From Ephemerocybe angulata (lineage: Eukaryota; Basidiomycota; Agaricomycetes; Agaricales; Psathyrellaceae): a stretch of 64,000 bases of DNA. The stretch covers positions 558,001 to 622,000 of the forward strand of contig JAACJK010000222.1 in the NCBI GenBank assembly GCA_013368325.1, written 5' to 3'. This document shows positions 15,540-26,594 of this stretch, piece after piece (within the stretch, counting starts at the first letter, position 1; the number at the start of each line of letters is the position of its first letter). The notes beneath the pieces were generated by a model. It saw nothing but the letters and a program-made list of their open reading frames with translations. It did no database searches and was not told the origin of the DNA. Both the position numbers and the translations under genes were made by a program.

Positions 15540-17565
15540 TTTCCTCTTGCGTGCCTCCCAAAGTTTGAGAGCTTCTGGCGCGTTCTGGAGATTTCTTTTG
15601 GATTCCCAGGTATCGCTTTCTGGACCGTAAGTTTTTCAGTGGAAATAATAGATGAGCTCTCGGCTGCCTCATGGACCCCTTTGTGTTGTCTGACCATAGA
15701 TGTGATCGACTTTGTACTCTGGTTTTACCTCAAAGCTGGGTCTGACCTTCCTCATTTGCATTCTCAGTCCTAATTCTTCTGGTGATTGCTTGTATTCTTC
15801 CAGATGCGCGATATTGATGACAGGATAGATTTAGTATGTCGTGGGTAGTCAAATGCGGTATGTTGTGGGTCTGATCCTTTCTCGCACTTCAAAGGGTCCC
15901 TCGTATTTTAGTATAAGCTTCCACCCGTTCCCCTTGATTTCTTGATTCAGCCCAAGTCCATCCCAGTTCAACAGCACTAGATCTCCCTCGTCAAACTGCC
16001 GGTTAATCCTTCCTTTGTTATATCCTCTCTCCTGCATGAGCTGAGCGAGAATCAAGGCTTCCTGGGCCATTCTCCATTCTAACCGAAAGGTCTCCGTGAA
16101 ATGAAGTGCGGCCGGGTCAGCCAGTGCGTCAGCGCCTATCGATTCCAGACTGCGGCTGATGGTTTCTTGTTTGAGCCACATGGATAATCCTGTTATTGGA
16201 TGATATCCCCGAAGGAGGTAAGTGGGTGCCTGTTGGGTAGAAGAATGTGGAGTGCAGTTATATGCGAAGACAAGAGAACTCATACCCTTATTCCATTAAT
16301 TTCTGGCAGAAACCTTCTCAATGTAACAATGTATAGCCACTTCAAGATACTGATTCATGACTTCTGTTTGGCCATCGGCTTGCGGGTGGTACGAAGTGGT
16401 AAGCACCCTCATCATCCCCATTAAGCAACGTACTTCTCCCCAGAACAATCCTCTCTAACACGTGTCGCAGTCTGATACAATCTGGCGTAGTAGCCCAAAA
16501 TGGGTGAAAACATGTTCGTACAATACCTTTGCTGTGCCGACCTCATCTATGGTGGAGACTGTGGGGATTGCAATTGCATATTTCATGAGTTTGTCAACTA
16601 CGACAAGGATTGCATTATCCCCAGAGTCAGTTGTGGGTAGCTCAGTAATAAAGTCCATGCTCATGACTTCGAACAGCTGACCGGGTATTGGGATGGGTTG
16701 AAGGAATCCGAGGGGCGCATGTTTCCGAGGTTTCGCTTTCTGACAGATGTCGCATGTGCATGGGCTGCCTCGCTTTGCGTGTCATGAATCTCATGGAGTA
16801 GTTCCTTGACCATGCTTTTTGGTATGCACAACCGGTTATTACCCCAGTTATCCTCAAAGAAGAGTAAAGTGCTGGTTGGTACTTCCTTGCCCGTTTTCTC
16901 GTCCAGTATTCGCCTGAAGAACTTGTCCTCTTGAGCTCCTTGTCCTCGAGACTAACTACTACGTTGTAAGTCCTCGAGGTGTCGTACTCTAAACTGATCT
17001 GGTCTGCATTCGGTAATGTCACTTCCGCTTTGATCATTTCCGTGTTCCCCATGCTGCTCATCATCTCTTCCCTGCGTGTGAAATTGGAAGCCACAGTTAG
17101 AAGTTTTTTCTTGAATTCCTTACTCAAGGAGTGGTACATCCCCTTGATTGGATCATCCTCCCCTAGCTTCAGGTATTCGTGAGTGCTTCCCAGTGGGCCA
17201 TCTTGAGAAGGTGTCCTTCATCTCAAGCATAATAAGGGATCGATGTTAGAATGTATTCGTCCAGCACAGTGTATGATACACATGTTCGGGAATGCAGCAA
17301 AAATTAATCCCCAAGTAAGTAGTCTGCAATTCACATTCTGAAAGGTCTTGCTCCTAGTGAGCGTGGCGTGGTTGGTGATAGCGAAGATGCACTCTCCTTC
17401 CAGAAGGGGTTGGAACCTCACGAGGCCCTCCTTCAATGCCAAGGCTTCCCTTTCAGTCAGGCTGTAGTTCTTCTCTGCGGATTGCAGTACTCTGGACCAG
17501 TAGGATATGACTCGCTCGATGTGTACTGTGGTCTCGTCCAAACTCTCTGCCCATTCTCCTCACTA
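15540..17565 (-). mobile_element. Ty3/gypsy chromovirus remnant (RNase H, integrase, chromodomain)
   Basis: Fragments on the minus strand follow the gypsy pol order. RNase H: YSLTEREALALKEGLVRF, LEGE, TNH in place of the usual TDH, and AGRIHSNIDPLL. Linker with an HHCC-like zinc finger (CDICQKAKPRKHAP in another frame). Integrase core: MSMDFITELPTTDSGDNAIL, KLMKYAIAIPTVSTIDE, VFTHFGLLRQIVSD. Integrase C-terminus: YNCTPHSSTQQAPTYLLRGY and FDEGDLVLLN. A chromodomain-like end contains EYKVDHI, YGPESDTWE and NLQNAPEALKLWEA. Stops and frame changes are frequent. Gag, protease and the polymerase domain are missing: the upstream side is cut off at about 17560, exactly where a repeat-rich TIR element begins. 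No LTR was identified. Chromodomain gypsy elements are common in fungi. Confidence 0.85.
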
Positions 17566-18487
17566 GGTTGTCCAGTACCTGCCAAATTAGAGTCCGGTAC
17601 AGTCCGGCAGGTGTCCAGTCCAACTGGAGTCCTGCCGGTCCAGTGGACTGTCTAGCTAGACTCCGGGAGCAAGTGGAACAGGCTAGTTACATCAGTTATA
17701 ACTAAGGTACAATTGTAAAAGCCTATCATTATTCTTTTGTAATTAAGCCTAATAGTGACAGGTGATGCCATCATTATTGTCAAGCATTGGAAACCCATCA
17801 TATTACTTGCTGATGCTATCATTCACATTGTCAGAAGACTTAGATTGAATCATGTAAGCTCAATTATATGGGCAGTTGTCAATTTACAGTCGATGTTCGG
17901 AAAGTATTTTGCATTTTCCCAGGCCATTATTGGAGATTTTTGGAAACTTCTGATTGACATAAGCATCAAAAAGTGATGGCTATGTTTATACAAAATAAAA
18001 ATGAAAGTCCAGCAAGAGTCCAGTAGGAAGTCCAGCAAGACGTCCAGCAGGAATGTAGCAGAAATCTGTTTTCAAGTGTAGCAAGATACTTAAAGTAGAT
18101 ATGGATTGTTAAAAGTGTCTACTAGAAGTTCAACAGATATCAGATATATATGGAAGTCATCACAATATGTATTAAATTACCAAAATAGCATAAGAGTCTA
18201 GCTAGACTCCAACTGGACTTGAACTGGATTTTCAAGTATCAACCCGACTCAACCGGACTCAACTGGACTTTACCGGACAAGCTGGACTTCTATTGGACTC
18301 CTGTTGGACTTCCGGTGGACTTCCAATGGACTTCCAATAGAAATGCACCTTTTATGGTAAGTCTGGCAGAAGTCCATTGGAAGTCCACCAGAAGTCCATT
18401 GGAAGTCCACCAGAAGTCCATTGGAAGTCCACCAGAAGTCCAACAGACAAGCCGGAGTCCTAGAGGACTCCTGGGGCAGTGTGAAGT
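17561..18487. mobile_element. Non-autonomous element with GTCCA subterminal repeats
   Basis: Both ends are packed with short direct and inverted repeats built on GTCCA/TGGAC (17570-17660 and 18005-18480), including tandem GGAAGTCCACCAGAAGTCCAT-type units near 18380-18440. The AT-rich middle shares GTCGATGTTCGGAAA with the GTCGATGCTCGGAAA of the copies at 39 and 45 kb. The right end reads GGGGCAGTGTGAAGTAC, the terminus shared by the family. The left end abuts the cut edge of the gypsy relic. No 3-, 5- or 8-bp target duplication was found. No coding capacity. Confidence 0.65.
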
Positions 18488-18859
18488 ACAGTGGAATCAA
18501 TGGAGGCTAGCCCCATGAGCTCTGCAACATTGATACCACCATATATGCAGGCATACTTCCATGCTTTCTCTGAATAGGCTTTCTGGGGGTCAAGTTGGGA
18601 TCAAGTTAGAACTTAGAATAACATATTTCAGGACAAATAATGTGTTGTGTAATGAACCTTGCTTGGAATATTCAGATTGTCATTAATGGATGGATGAAAG
18701 ATATGGCAGAAATTCATTACAGTGAGCGGTTTAGCAGGATCCATCGCACATGTTATCAGCAATGACAGAAACAGCGAGTAGATGCGAGCAGATGTAAGAA
18801 GATTGTTTTGGGCTAATTGCAGAGCGGCAAGAGCATCCTAAAGGATGCCCTCTTTTGCT

Positions 18860-18969
18860 TTCAGAGATGGTTATCCGAGAGGCCTGACAGCAGCTTAGCA
18901 CGAGTAACCCAAGCTGTAACAATGATGTACCTTAGCTCTCTACTGACTTCCTTAGAAGCCACGTGGAGC
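18860..18969 (-). pseudogene. 3' part of a gene split by the hAT element
   Basis: After removing the hAT element and one 8-bp duplication, the minus-strand frame from 22931-23511 continues here as GKLHVASKEVSRELRYIIV, then TAWVTRAKLLSGLSD, then a stop. A shifted frame further on holds RITISESKRGHPLG. See the partner entry at 22923-23511. Confidence 0.55.
18962..18969. repeat. hAT target-site duplication, left
   Basis: CGTGGAGC, identical to 22923-22930. An 8-bp duplication is diagnostic of hAT insertion. Confidence 0.92.
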
Positions 18970-21900
18970 TAGTGAATTACAGGCTCGGGCTTGGCCTGAA
19001 AGCCCCGGCTTGGGGCGGCCCAGGCTTCTTAAATATTGAGCCGAGCCCTCTTACCAAGGCCCGGCTTGGCCTGGCTCGGCTCAGGCCTAGGCCGGGGCTT
19101 TACTAATAAATTTCAAGTTCAATACAATAACGCAAAGTCAATACAAACAATCAATTCAAATACAAATAACTCATTAGGCTATGCTACAGTACTATTGGCG
19201 AAGACCATGTATCATCACTCTTGTAGTCGTCACCTTCAACCTCGTCAACCCAGGCAGAGTCCCCATCATCTTCAATGATGTCCTCATTTTCTAGTTCCCA
19301 AGTCGACGTAAACAGTGGCTCACGGAACATCAGGTCCTTCTGCAGAAGAGACTTGAGGATTTGGAGGGCTTCTACGATGTCCTTCTTCAACCGGTTGCAG
19401 CGTTTCGAGATGGTAATGCCGGCGGCAGAGAAGGCACGTTCGCTCGAGACCGAGGAAGCCATGATTGCAAGGTAGTCGCGGGCGAGAGACGCCCACACAG
19501 GTAAGCGCTTGGCGTGCAGCTGGTATTGACAGTGAGTACATGGAGGAGAATCAAAGAATGAGTACGTACTGCCCACCATGCAACCATTGACTGTCCCTCG
19601 GGACGTATGTCACTCCCGTCCATGTACGCATTGAATTCGGGTAGCCAGGGCTTGTCGGCGGTACTTGCGGGCTGTGCAGAGGTTGGAGTGCTGTCGTCTT
19701 CATCATCGGAAGGGACATCGTCGAGCCGAGAGTTGGATGCAGAGGTCGTCAAAGGTGGTGGCATCGTGGTGCCGTACATGTCCATCCACCGAAGCTTGAA
19801 CTACACGGGTCTTAGCAATCATGTCTTAGAAAGGCATAACCATGGCACGTACCACTCTCTCGGCATCGCGCCTGACATCGAGCTCGAGTTCCTGTCCCCA
19901 ATGCTTCTGGAAGTGGTTAGTCTTCGAGCTTGGGTCAAGAACTACGACAGGGTCATCAGAAACAAACCAAATGTGAAAAGAAGGAACGTACTCATTGACA
20001 TGGTGTACGCATCCACCATGTCTGTCTTGCTATAGTATGTTGCTATCTTCTCGTACGCAGCCTCGAGAGCTGGCTGGAAGGCGGCGTACTTGGGACGGCC
20101 AGCACGAGACGACCAGGCCTTATGGAGGCGTTCAAGGGCAGGGAGGCCATTGTAAAGTGTTGGCTCGGTTTCGGAGGAGAACGCTTGCTGAGCTGTCTCG
20201 GCGATCTAAACATTGGTGTACATTAGAGCACAGTTCACGGTGATAGAAGACGACACACATCTTTAAGAGACTCAGAAAGTCTCGCACCCGGTCCCACTCT
20301 GCTTCGGTAAGCCGCAAATCAAGAATCTTCTTCTACTTGTCGGCATTCGGTTCCTCCATCGCCATCTCAAGTACAAAGCGGTCAACGTACTGCGGGATGC
20401 GGGTGAGAACAGAATAAGAAACCAGAAAGAATACATGTACGTACCTTCCTTAACTCGTATCCACGCTGCAACATGGCGTGCGTCGAAGACCACCGCACCT
20501 TCATGTCGATGAGGAGCATGCACGGTATCTTGACGCCGTCCTTCGCCTGCAGCTCCTTGAACAAGGCGCTTCGCTTCGCCGATGAACGCATCTGCAGTCC
20601 GTCAGTCTATCTCTGCGTCGAAGGCGAACACGAACGTACCTTGACTCCGATGCACCGGAGTAGACCAACCTCGTTGCGTGCAAGGGCTGCGTCCGCAGCT
20701 ATCCCATCGTTCACCGAAGGTTCACTGCTGGGGTCATGATGGGGGGATTTGCTGTACGTCGAGATGAGGGCCTGGGTTGCTAGATTTATGATATGGGCAA
20801 GGCAGCTGGGAAGCATCAGCTATGGGCGCGATGATGAAACAAGGAGACATACCGTATATGGTTGTCCTTGTATCTCCAGGGCTTGGCGTTCCCAAGGATG
20901 GGCGGCGTTGATGACCATCTCGAAATGTTCGAGCATCGTGGTATTGTTGCTAGCGTTATCGCACGTAACGGCTCCCACCTGAATCAAAAAAGATTGGAAG
21001 GGAGGGGATGGGAACAAAAGAAGACGCACTTTATGAGCAATGCCCACCCGCTTGACAATGCGGTGGAGGGCACGCCCAAGACGAACACCGTTATGAGCAG
21101 TATTCATCTGGGTGAAGCCTAGCAGCGCCGACTGCAGACTCCACTGGCCCTTCTTATCCTCCTCCACCCAATGCCTGGTGACCGCGAAGTACGCGTCACG
21201 GTTACTTGCTTGCCATGCGTCGCAGGTCAGGCTGACCTTGCCCTTGACGGCGTCACTCTGAAACGAGTGTCAGAAGGAAGGGAGTGGGAACGGGAAAGGT
21301 ACGTACATTGAGACACTTGTGAAGCTCGCTCATATTCTTCTTGAATCGGGCGATGAGATGGGCGCGAGTTGCGCGCTTTTCCGGAACCTTGACGCCGTTC
21401 ATGGCTCGGGACGCGACATCGACCATGTAGTGGAATCGGGGATGAGAGAGGGCGTCGAGAGGCTGCGTAGCGCGTAGTTAGAGAATGGGGTAGACATAAC
21501 TGAATATACAGACTTACCTGGCCCGTCTCGATCAACCAGTCCTCCGCAGCTTCTTCAAACAGGGCGCGGGTGTACGGAATGATATTCGCGTTCTCCTCAA
21601 CGGCGTCGTCGAGTGTGCCCTGCCATCCTTCGGCTACCTCAAGAGCCTCCTTTCCCGCCTTGACGGCACCCGGGAGCTTTGACTCGTAGTTGTTCTTGAG
21701 GCACCAACTGTTGTATTTGCCCTGAGAAAAGGTAAGTAATGCACGTATAGGATCTGGAAAGACTTACCTCGTGTGCGTACTCAAGATGACGCTGAAGGGT
21801 GGTCACATCAGCAACGATGGTCTTGCTACACGGTGGATTAGTGCGTGCTCAAGCTGGAGGTGACTCAACGACGTACTCTTTGCTTGGGCACAAGAAGCAC

Positions 21901-22922
21901 GGGCGCTTCAGCTTCTTCTTGCCGGCAGGACCAACCCAGATCACATCCCCAAAGAACTCGTCGACATCGCAAGTCTTGTTCTCGCACCCCGGCGCGCTCT
22001 CTTCCTCCTCGCTCTCGGGCTCCTCCGACAGGCCGGCAGTTGCTTGCTCATGCCGCGAGGTTGTAGGCGCGTTCCTGGACTTGTTGGTGGCAGCGCTGGC
22101 AGCTGAAGGCTTGGTCTTCGTGGCTACATCAAGGTTAGTGATAAACGGACTTGTAGAAAGGGCAGAATACATACGCTTTTTCTTCTTGGCTGTTTTCTTG
22201 TGTTTCTTCTTGGGCGGTGGGGTGGCCGAACTGGCATCCGAAGGTGAGTCCTCATCTTCTATCTCTTCAATGGAGGCGGAGCCATGGCGGGTACGCGTAG
22301 TCGATGGGAGGGTAGCGCTGGTGGTGGTTGGTGAAGAAGGACTGAGCGAACTCCCACGATTGTCGATCGCTCGGGCTTCTCGCTCAGCCTTCTCGCGTGC
22401 CACCCGCTCTGCTGCTTCGTGCGCAGCCTTGTGGGAAGGCAACGCACTAAGCCCCTTGTTGTTAGGATCAACAAGCTTGGGGGCTGCAGTTCGCTTTCGT
22501 TTGTTTTCGTTGCCAGGGGCTGACATGGTGAGTTGGAGGATGCGAAAAATCGAGATAGGGCTGCAAAGGCAGCAAGCTTGAATAAGCGCAAAAGAAATCA
22601 CCGTCAAACTCTAATTTATAAACTGCTATCCTGCGAGCGCCTGCCGAACAAATGGTTGGAGTAGTGAGGAGTACATTTAAGTATTCAACCGAGGGGAGAA
22701 CGATTAGGACAGGGTCCAGGAACACTAGTGAGTAGTTGAAAGTCGAATGATCCCTGCCGGATGCCAGGCCCAAGCCGTCGGCCTGGGCCTCTGGGAAACT
22801 CGAGCCAGGCCAAAAGCCGGCCCAAGCCCGGATTGAAAGGAGGAGGAGCCCGGCTTGGCTTGGGCTTGGAGGGCTCGGCTTGGCCTGGCTTGGGGCCTCA
22901 GGCCCGGGCCCGTAATTCACTA
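18970..22922 (-). mobile_element. Complete hAT transposon
   Basis: A 3,953-bp element bounded by inverted repeats. The left end begins TAGTGAATTACAGGCTCGGG and the right end (reverse complement) TAGTGAATTACGGGCCCGGG, both followed by GC-rich GGCTTGGCCTGG-type subterminal repeats. A perfect 8-bp duplication CGTGGAGC flanks it. It encodes one hAT transposase on the minus strand. The intact flanks and TIRs point to a fairly recent insertion, although the transposase carries a nonsense codon. Confidence 0.93.
19184..22526 (-). pseudogene. hAT transposase, one nonsense codon
   Basis: A multi-exon gene starting at MSAPGNENKRKRT (22526) with a basic, disordered lead. A BED-type zinc finger follows (CFLCPSKEY..., then LQRHLEYAHEGKYN). 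The RNase H-like core has LTCDAWQASNRDAYFAV (first Asp), GFTQMNTAHNGVRLGRAL, VTCDNASNNTTMLEHF (second Asp), CLAHIINLATQALI and DMKVRWSSTHAML. The end is the hATC dimerisation domain with LARDYLAIMASSVSSERAFS and KRCNRLKKDIVEALQILKS, stopping at 19184. An in-frame TAG at 20333-20335 interrupts NADK|KKILDLRLTEAEW. Unless that codon is spliced out or edited, the copy is inactive. The transposase would cut and paste the 18970-22922 element. Family call certain; exon limits approximate. Confidence 0.88.
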
Positions 22923-23511
22923 CGTGGAGCTTGCCAACTGAATAGCGAAATCTGGAATATACAGGCAGCGTCGCCCACTCTCCCTATCCATTTTCTTCAA
23001 ACCACTTCTTGCATTCCTTGATGGTCTCGTAGGGGCACACAAGATTGATGTCAGAAGAATGGGTGTAATGGTCGGAAGACTTGCAATGTTTGTCTTGGGT
23101 GAAAGGAGCATTGATGGCAAGTAGGTGCTGAACAATCAATCCAATAATGCCGGCGTTGCAGCTGTGGAGCATGTCCAAGAAACTGTAGAACTTGTCTCTA
23201 AGGAAGGGCAACAACAACTCATGAAGGTGCGCTTCCACGATCTTTTGCACTGTGTGTCTAGCATACATATCAGTGTGAGAAACATCCATCAGGGTGTCCC
23301 AAGTGCAGAACTCCAACATGTTGGTGGCGAGTTCAGTGGCATGGAAGAACCGACTCGCAGAAGTATCCACATCTAAGGAGGGGGTGATTGCCCTGAAGTC
23401 AGTGAAGGACCTCATGCCAAGACAGCGAGTGCAGATCAGAGTCATAGGGGGAGAGGGAAGGAGAGAATAGCGAGCAGTGCAGGGAGTGCAAGGAGTTGTG
23501 ACAGGGGGCAT
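22923..23511 (-). pseudogene. 5' part of a gene split by the hAT element
   Basis: From the ATG at 23511 the frame reads MPPVTTPCTPCTARYSLL, LICTRCLGMRSFTDF, HTVQKIVEAHLHELLLPFL, FLDMLHSCNAGIIGL, then SDINLVCPYETIKECKKWF and EENG, a TAG at 22984-22986, and GEWATLPVYSRFRYSVGK up to the hAT duplication. The layout (a helical lead, a G-I-I-G-like turn, then SD-INLV followed by a WFEENG helix) recalls a large basidiomycete family of nucleotidyltransferase-like hypothetical proteins with a GS..(L).FF and SDLDLY motif pair. That assignment is tentative. The TAG shows decay in addition to the hAT insertion. The 8-bp duplication copy is 22923-22930. Confidence 0.5.
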
Positions 23512-26411
23512 CAGAGCAATTGCAGCGGTGAGGGAAGTACAGTGCAGGGAATGTTATGGGTCAAAGAGAGGGTGTGAGCAATCAAACAGATTAAGTTCAA
23601 AATAGGAGGGGCAAAGTCGCTGCGAGCACGATAACAAGTGGAATATCGTAAGTATATATATGCAAGTGTGATAGGTAGATAGCCAGTAAGCAGCTTGGTT
23701 CAGTTCGTCTAGGTGTATCTGCCTCCTACAGCAGTAGGGTTTTATACAAAGTTTAGGTAAGTGGTTCAAGCACAACTAAATGGCAACTATAGTGCCACTT
23801 CACTCACGTCAGTCGCCTACCGCCTACCGCTTGGCCTACCACCTCGCCAAGCCCGCCCATCCAACACCCATCCTCGGAATATCTGTCTACCCCCCGCCAA
23901 ATGTATGTTGACTTGATGGCCCCCCCATTTGCAGGCATAGAAAAGAATTGCAAGAAAACAGTCTTCGAAGTGATTGAAATGCACAACTGCTTCACCTGGG
24001 GTCAAGGTGCAATTGAGCAGGCTTTGATCCAGAGACTGCTCAATTTTGCCAGGTGCAGTGCCACTCTAGACTTTGACCACAATCCTGAGGATATGGGGCC
24101 CAACGAGGCTGACTGGCCTGGAGGTAGAGTGGACAACTAGTGAGGAGAATTGTGGGCAACAGTTGCTGATGTATCATCGAAGTTCATGGTAAAGAGGAAA
24201 TGTACAGAAATGATGGTGTCAATAAATCCCATTCATTGTCAAATTCATGATAGATCATTTGATGCCTAGAGACTATTGTATCTTGACTGCTTCTGAGTTA
24301 TCCTAGCCTACTATCTCCTTCTTTGCCTCTAACACGGATGCATTGCTATCACAGCTCTACCCAGACCCATCCTTCTTTGCTTCTTCATATTCCTCATCGT
24401 CAGAGTCCAACAGGTAAATTCTGCAACATGATGGTGTCACTTTGATTGGTTTTGAAATCTAATGCTTTTCTTCGATCAGTTGATGCTCCTCTGCTGCCTC
24501 CTCATCCTTGTCATTGTCATTCTTCAAAGAATCACTGTCTATGGGCCTAAAAGGGAGGAGTGTTAAAGGAGTTCATATCTTCAGAACCCGTAGGTGCGAG
24601 AGGGAGGAAAAGGCCTTGAAAACAGAAGGCTTATGCCAGAGCTTGTAGCTGGGCACCTTTGATGCAAAAAGGGTTAGCAACCTTGTTGAATCTTTGAGCT
24701 AGTACCTACCTCGACCACATCATTGTCTCCATATTGAGTCTGGAAGTCTAGTGTAATAATTGAGACCCCCTTCTGAACTTGAGATATTTTTGAAGGTCAA
24801 TTTTATTATTCTAAGCAGAGATCTTGAGGTGGGAGATGTTGAGGAATGAGTGCTTCAAGAACACCTCTTAACGCCTTCTTGTCGAAAGGCAGAGCAATGT
24901 TGACATTTTGGATTTCCAAAAAGGAGTGAGTGCCATGGAAGCAGGTCTGGAATGAGTTAAGAGCCTCAACAAATGCCTCAAGCTGGCTCTTGAAAGTCAT
25001 GACTGGACCCCCAATGCTAGACATTGATATGCCTGGTGGCAAAAATAGCAATTTTTGCCCACCAGTGCCTGTAAAGCCCATACACCTCATATCTGTATGG
25101 CTGATCCTGAGGAGAGCATTAGCCCTCCTCACCAGACAAAGAGATCAGAGAGAGAATAATATTCTACTATCAATCTAGGAGGACAAATAGAGTTATGAGC
25201 ACGATATATGGCTCATGCAAGTACTTGAGAGTCCTCTCTAGTATCCATAACTCCCTCTCTCAGGCTCAAACCCACTATTTTTGGGCCTCTGACACCACTT
25301 TATCTGACCTCAGAAGTGCATGGCGAGTCTTACTTACACCCTGTAACTGCCATGTTTCCTCAGTTCCATTCGAGATTGGTTCGGGGGCATTGAGACTTGT
25401 CACTTTTGAGGCCGCATGGCAAACACCACACCACCATCAATCTATCAGCCATGCTATGCACTGGCAATATCATGTGTGGCTGTGCACCTTCGAGCACCAC
25501 CCTATCTCCCTTGTCTGCTTCTATCTCTCCATCTCTGACTCGGTCCTGCTTATTGATCACCTCCTGACTCATTCTCTTCTTTTGCATGTGATTTTACCCT
25601 TGTATAAGTATCTGATTTGTATGTACATAGAGAAGGAGTTAATTGCACCCCAGTTGTTTGTTTCTTTGTCATGTGAATTCCCCTCACTCCCTGAACCCTC
25701 TCTGCTCTCACATTCAGTTGTGATTGAGCTTCCAGTTGTCGATTCACCTCATACTCCCAACACTTCCCAGAGCATTTGGAATCTCATTTATTTGAGTTTG
25801 ACTTGACCTCATCCTTGCAGCACCAGAACTCATTCTTATGAGTTTCCTCCTATCAAGAACCCCCAACGTCAATGTTGCACAGTCGACTAGACAATTACCA
25901 AGACCCTGGTCTACCCAGACTATCATACAACCCACCTCTTCATGAGTGGGTATCGAATATATCGATTTTGAGAACTTCAAAACCCAAGATGACACCGGCA
26001 CCCATCAATTGAGTGCCGGTGTTTGTGTGGTGTCACGTGTGTGTGTGCATTTTGCCACACACACCACCATCTTTCTCATCAACATTCCTATGGATCTTGA
26101 TAGACAAGGGCTTCTGGTATCTCCTTCTCGTCCAGTGGCACAGCTGAACAAGCATCAGACATGCTCCTGCGAGTGCACATCAGCGAGAATGTCCAGGACT
26201 TCCTCATACAACTCAGGTGGGATGTTCAACTCTAGAGTACACAATAAGTCGCCATGTAGAAGTATATGACTCTATGCTCACCTTCATAGGATGTTGCTGA
26301 AGCCCCAGATGTAGAGATGTAGATTCTACCATCTGGAAAGTAGATGGGCAAGAGGAAATAGTGGTTGAAGTGAGAGAGAGATGTGTATCATCTTTGAACT
26401 CAGTTATATTA
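23512..26411. other. Repeat-like spacer without recognised gene
   Basis: Several open frames exist (23901-24140 plus, 24806-25132 minus, 25195-25806 plus) but none has a motif I know, and the composition is that of decayed repeat sequence. The only clear local structure is the 10-bp hairpin at 25992-26022. Confidence 0.4.
25992..26022. repeat. Perfect 10-bp hairpin
   Basis: ACACCGGCAC, an 11-nt loop, then GTGCCGGTGT. It is followed by GTGTGTGTGTGC and the further inverted pair GTGTGGTGTCAC/GTGTGTG. Could be the end of an LTR or a Pol II regulatory palindrome; no second copy seen in the window. Confidence 0.6.
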
Positions 26412-26594
26412 CAGTGCTTTTCAAAATAATGCGGAATCGCGAATTTGAATTTTCGGGGTTTGGTCGTGTTTATTTGCAAGGGTGATGCATGCAGTGACCG
26501 AAATTGCTCGTGCTCGCGTCGATTTTCAGCGCTCGTTCAACCTGTACCTGTTCTTTCTTCCATACCATACCTCTGCCATCCAATACCTGCATAC

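Noticed and set aside
17561..18487. CACTA (EnSpm) superfamily assignment from the CACTAGG start
   Set aside because: The other end does not mirror it exactly, no 3-bp target duplication is present, and other copies start GTACTTCACACT. Subterminal repeats alone do not prove the superfamily.
24806..25132. Minus-strand frame as an NLR or RT fragment
   Set aside because: No diagnostic motif of either family could be seen.
25195..25806. 203-residue plus-strand open frame
   Set aside because: No motif, unusual composition (many Ser, His, Leu), and it lies in repeat-like sequence. Treated as chance.
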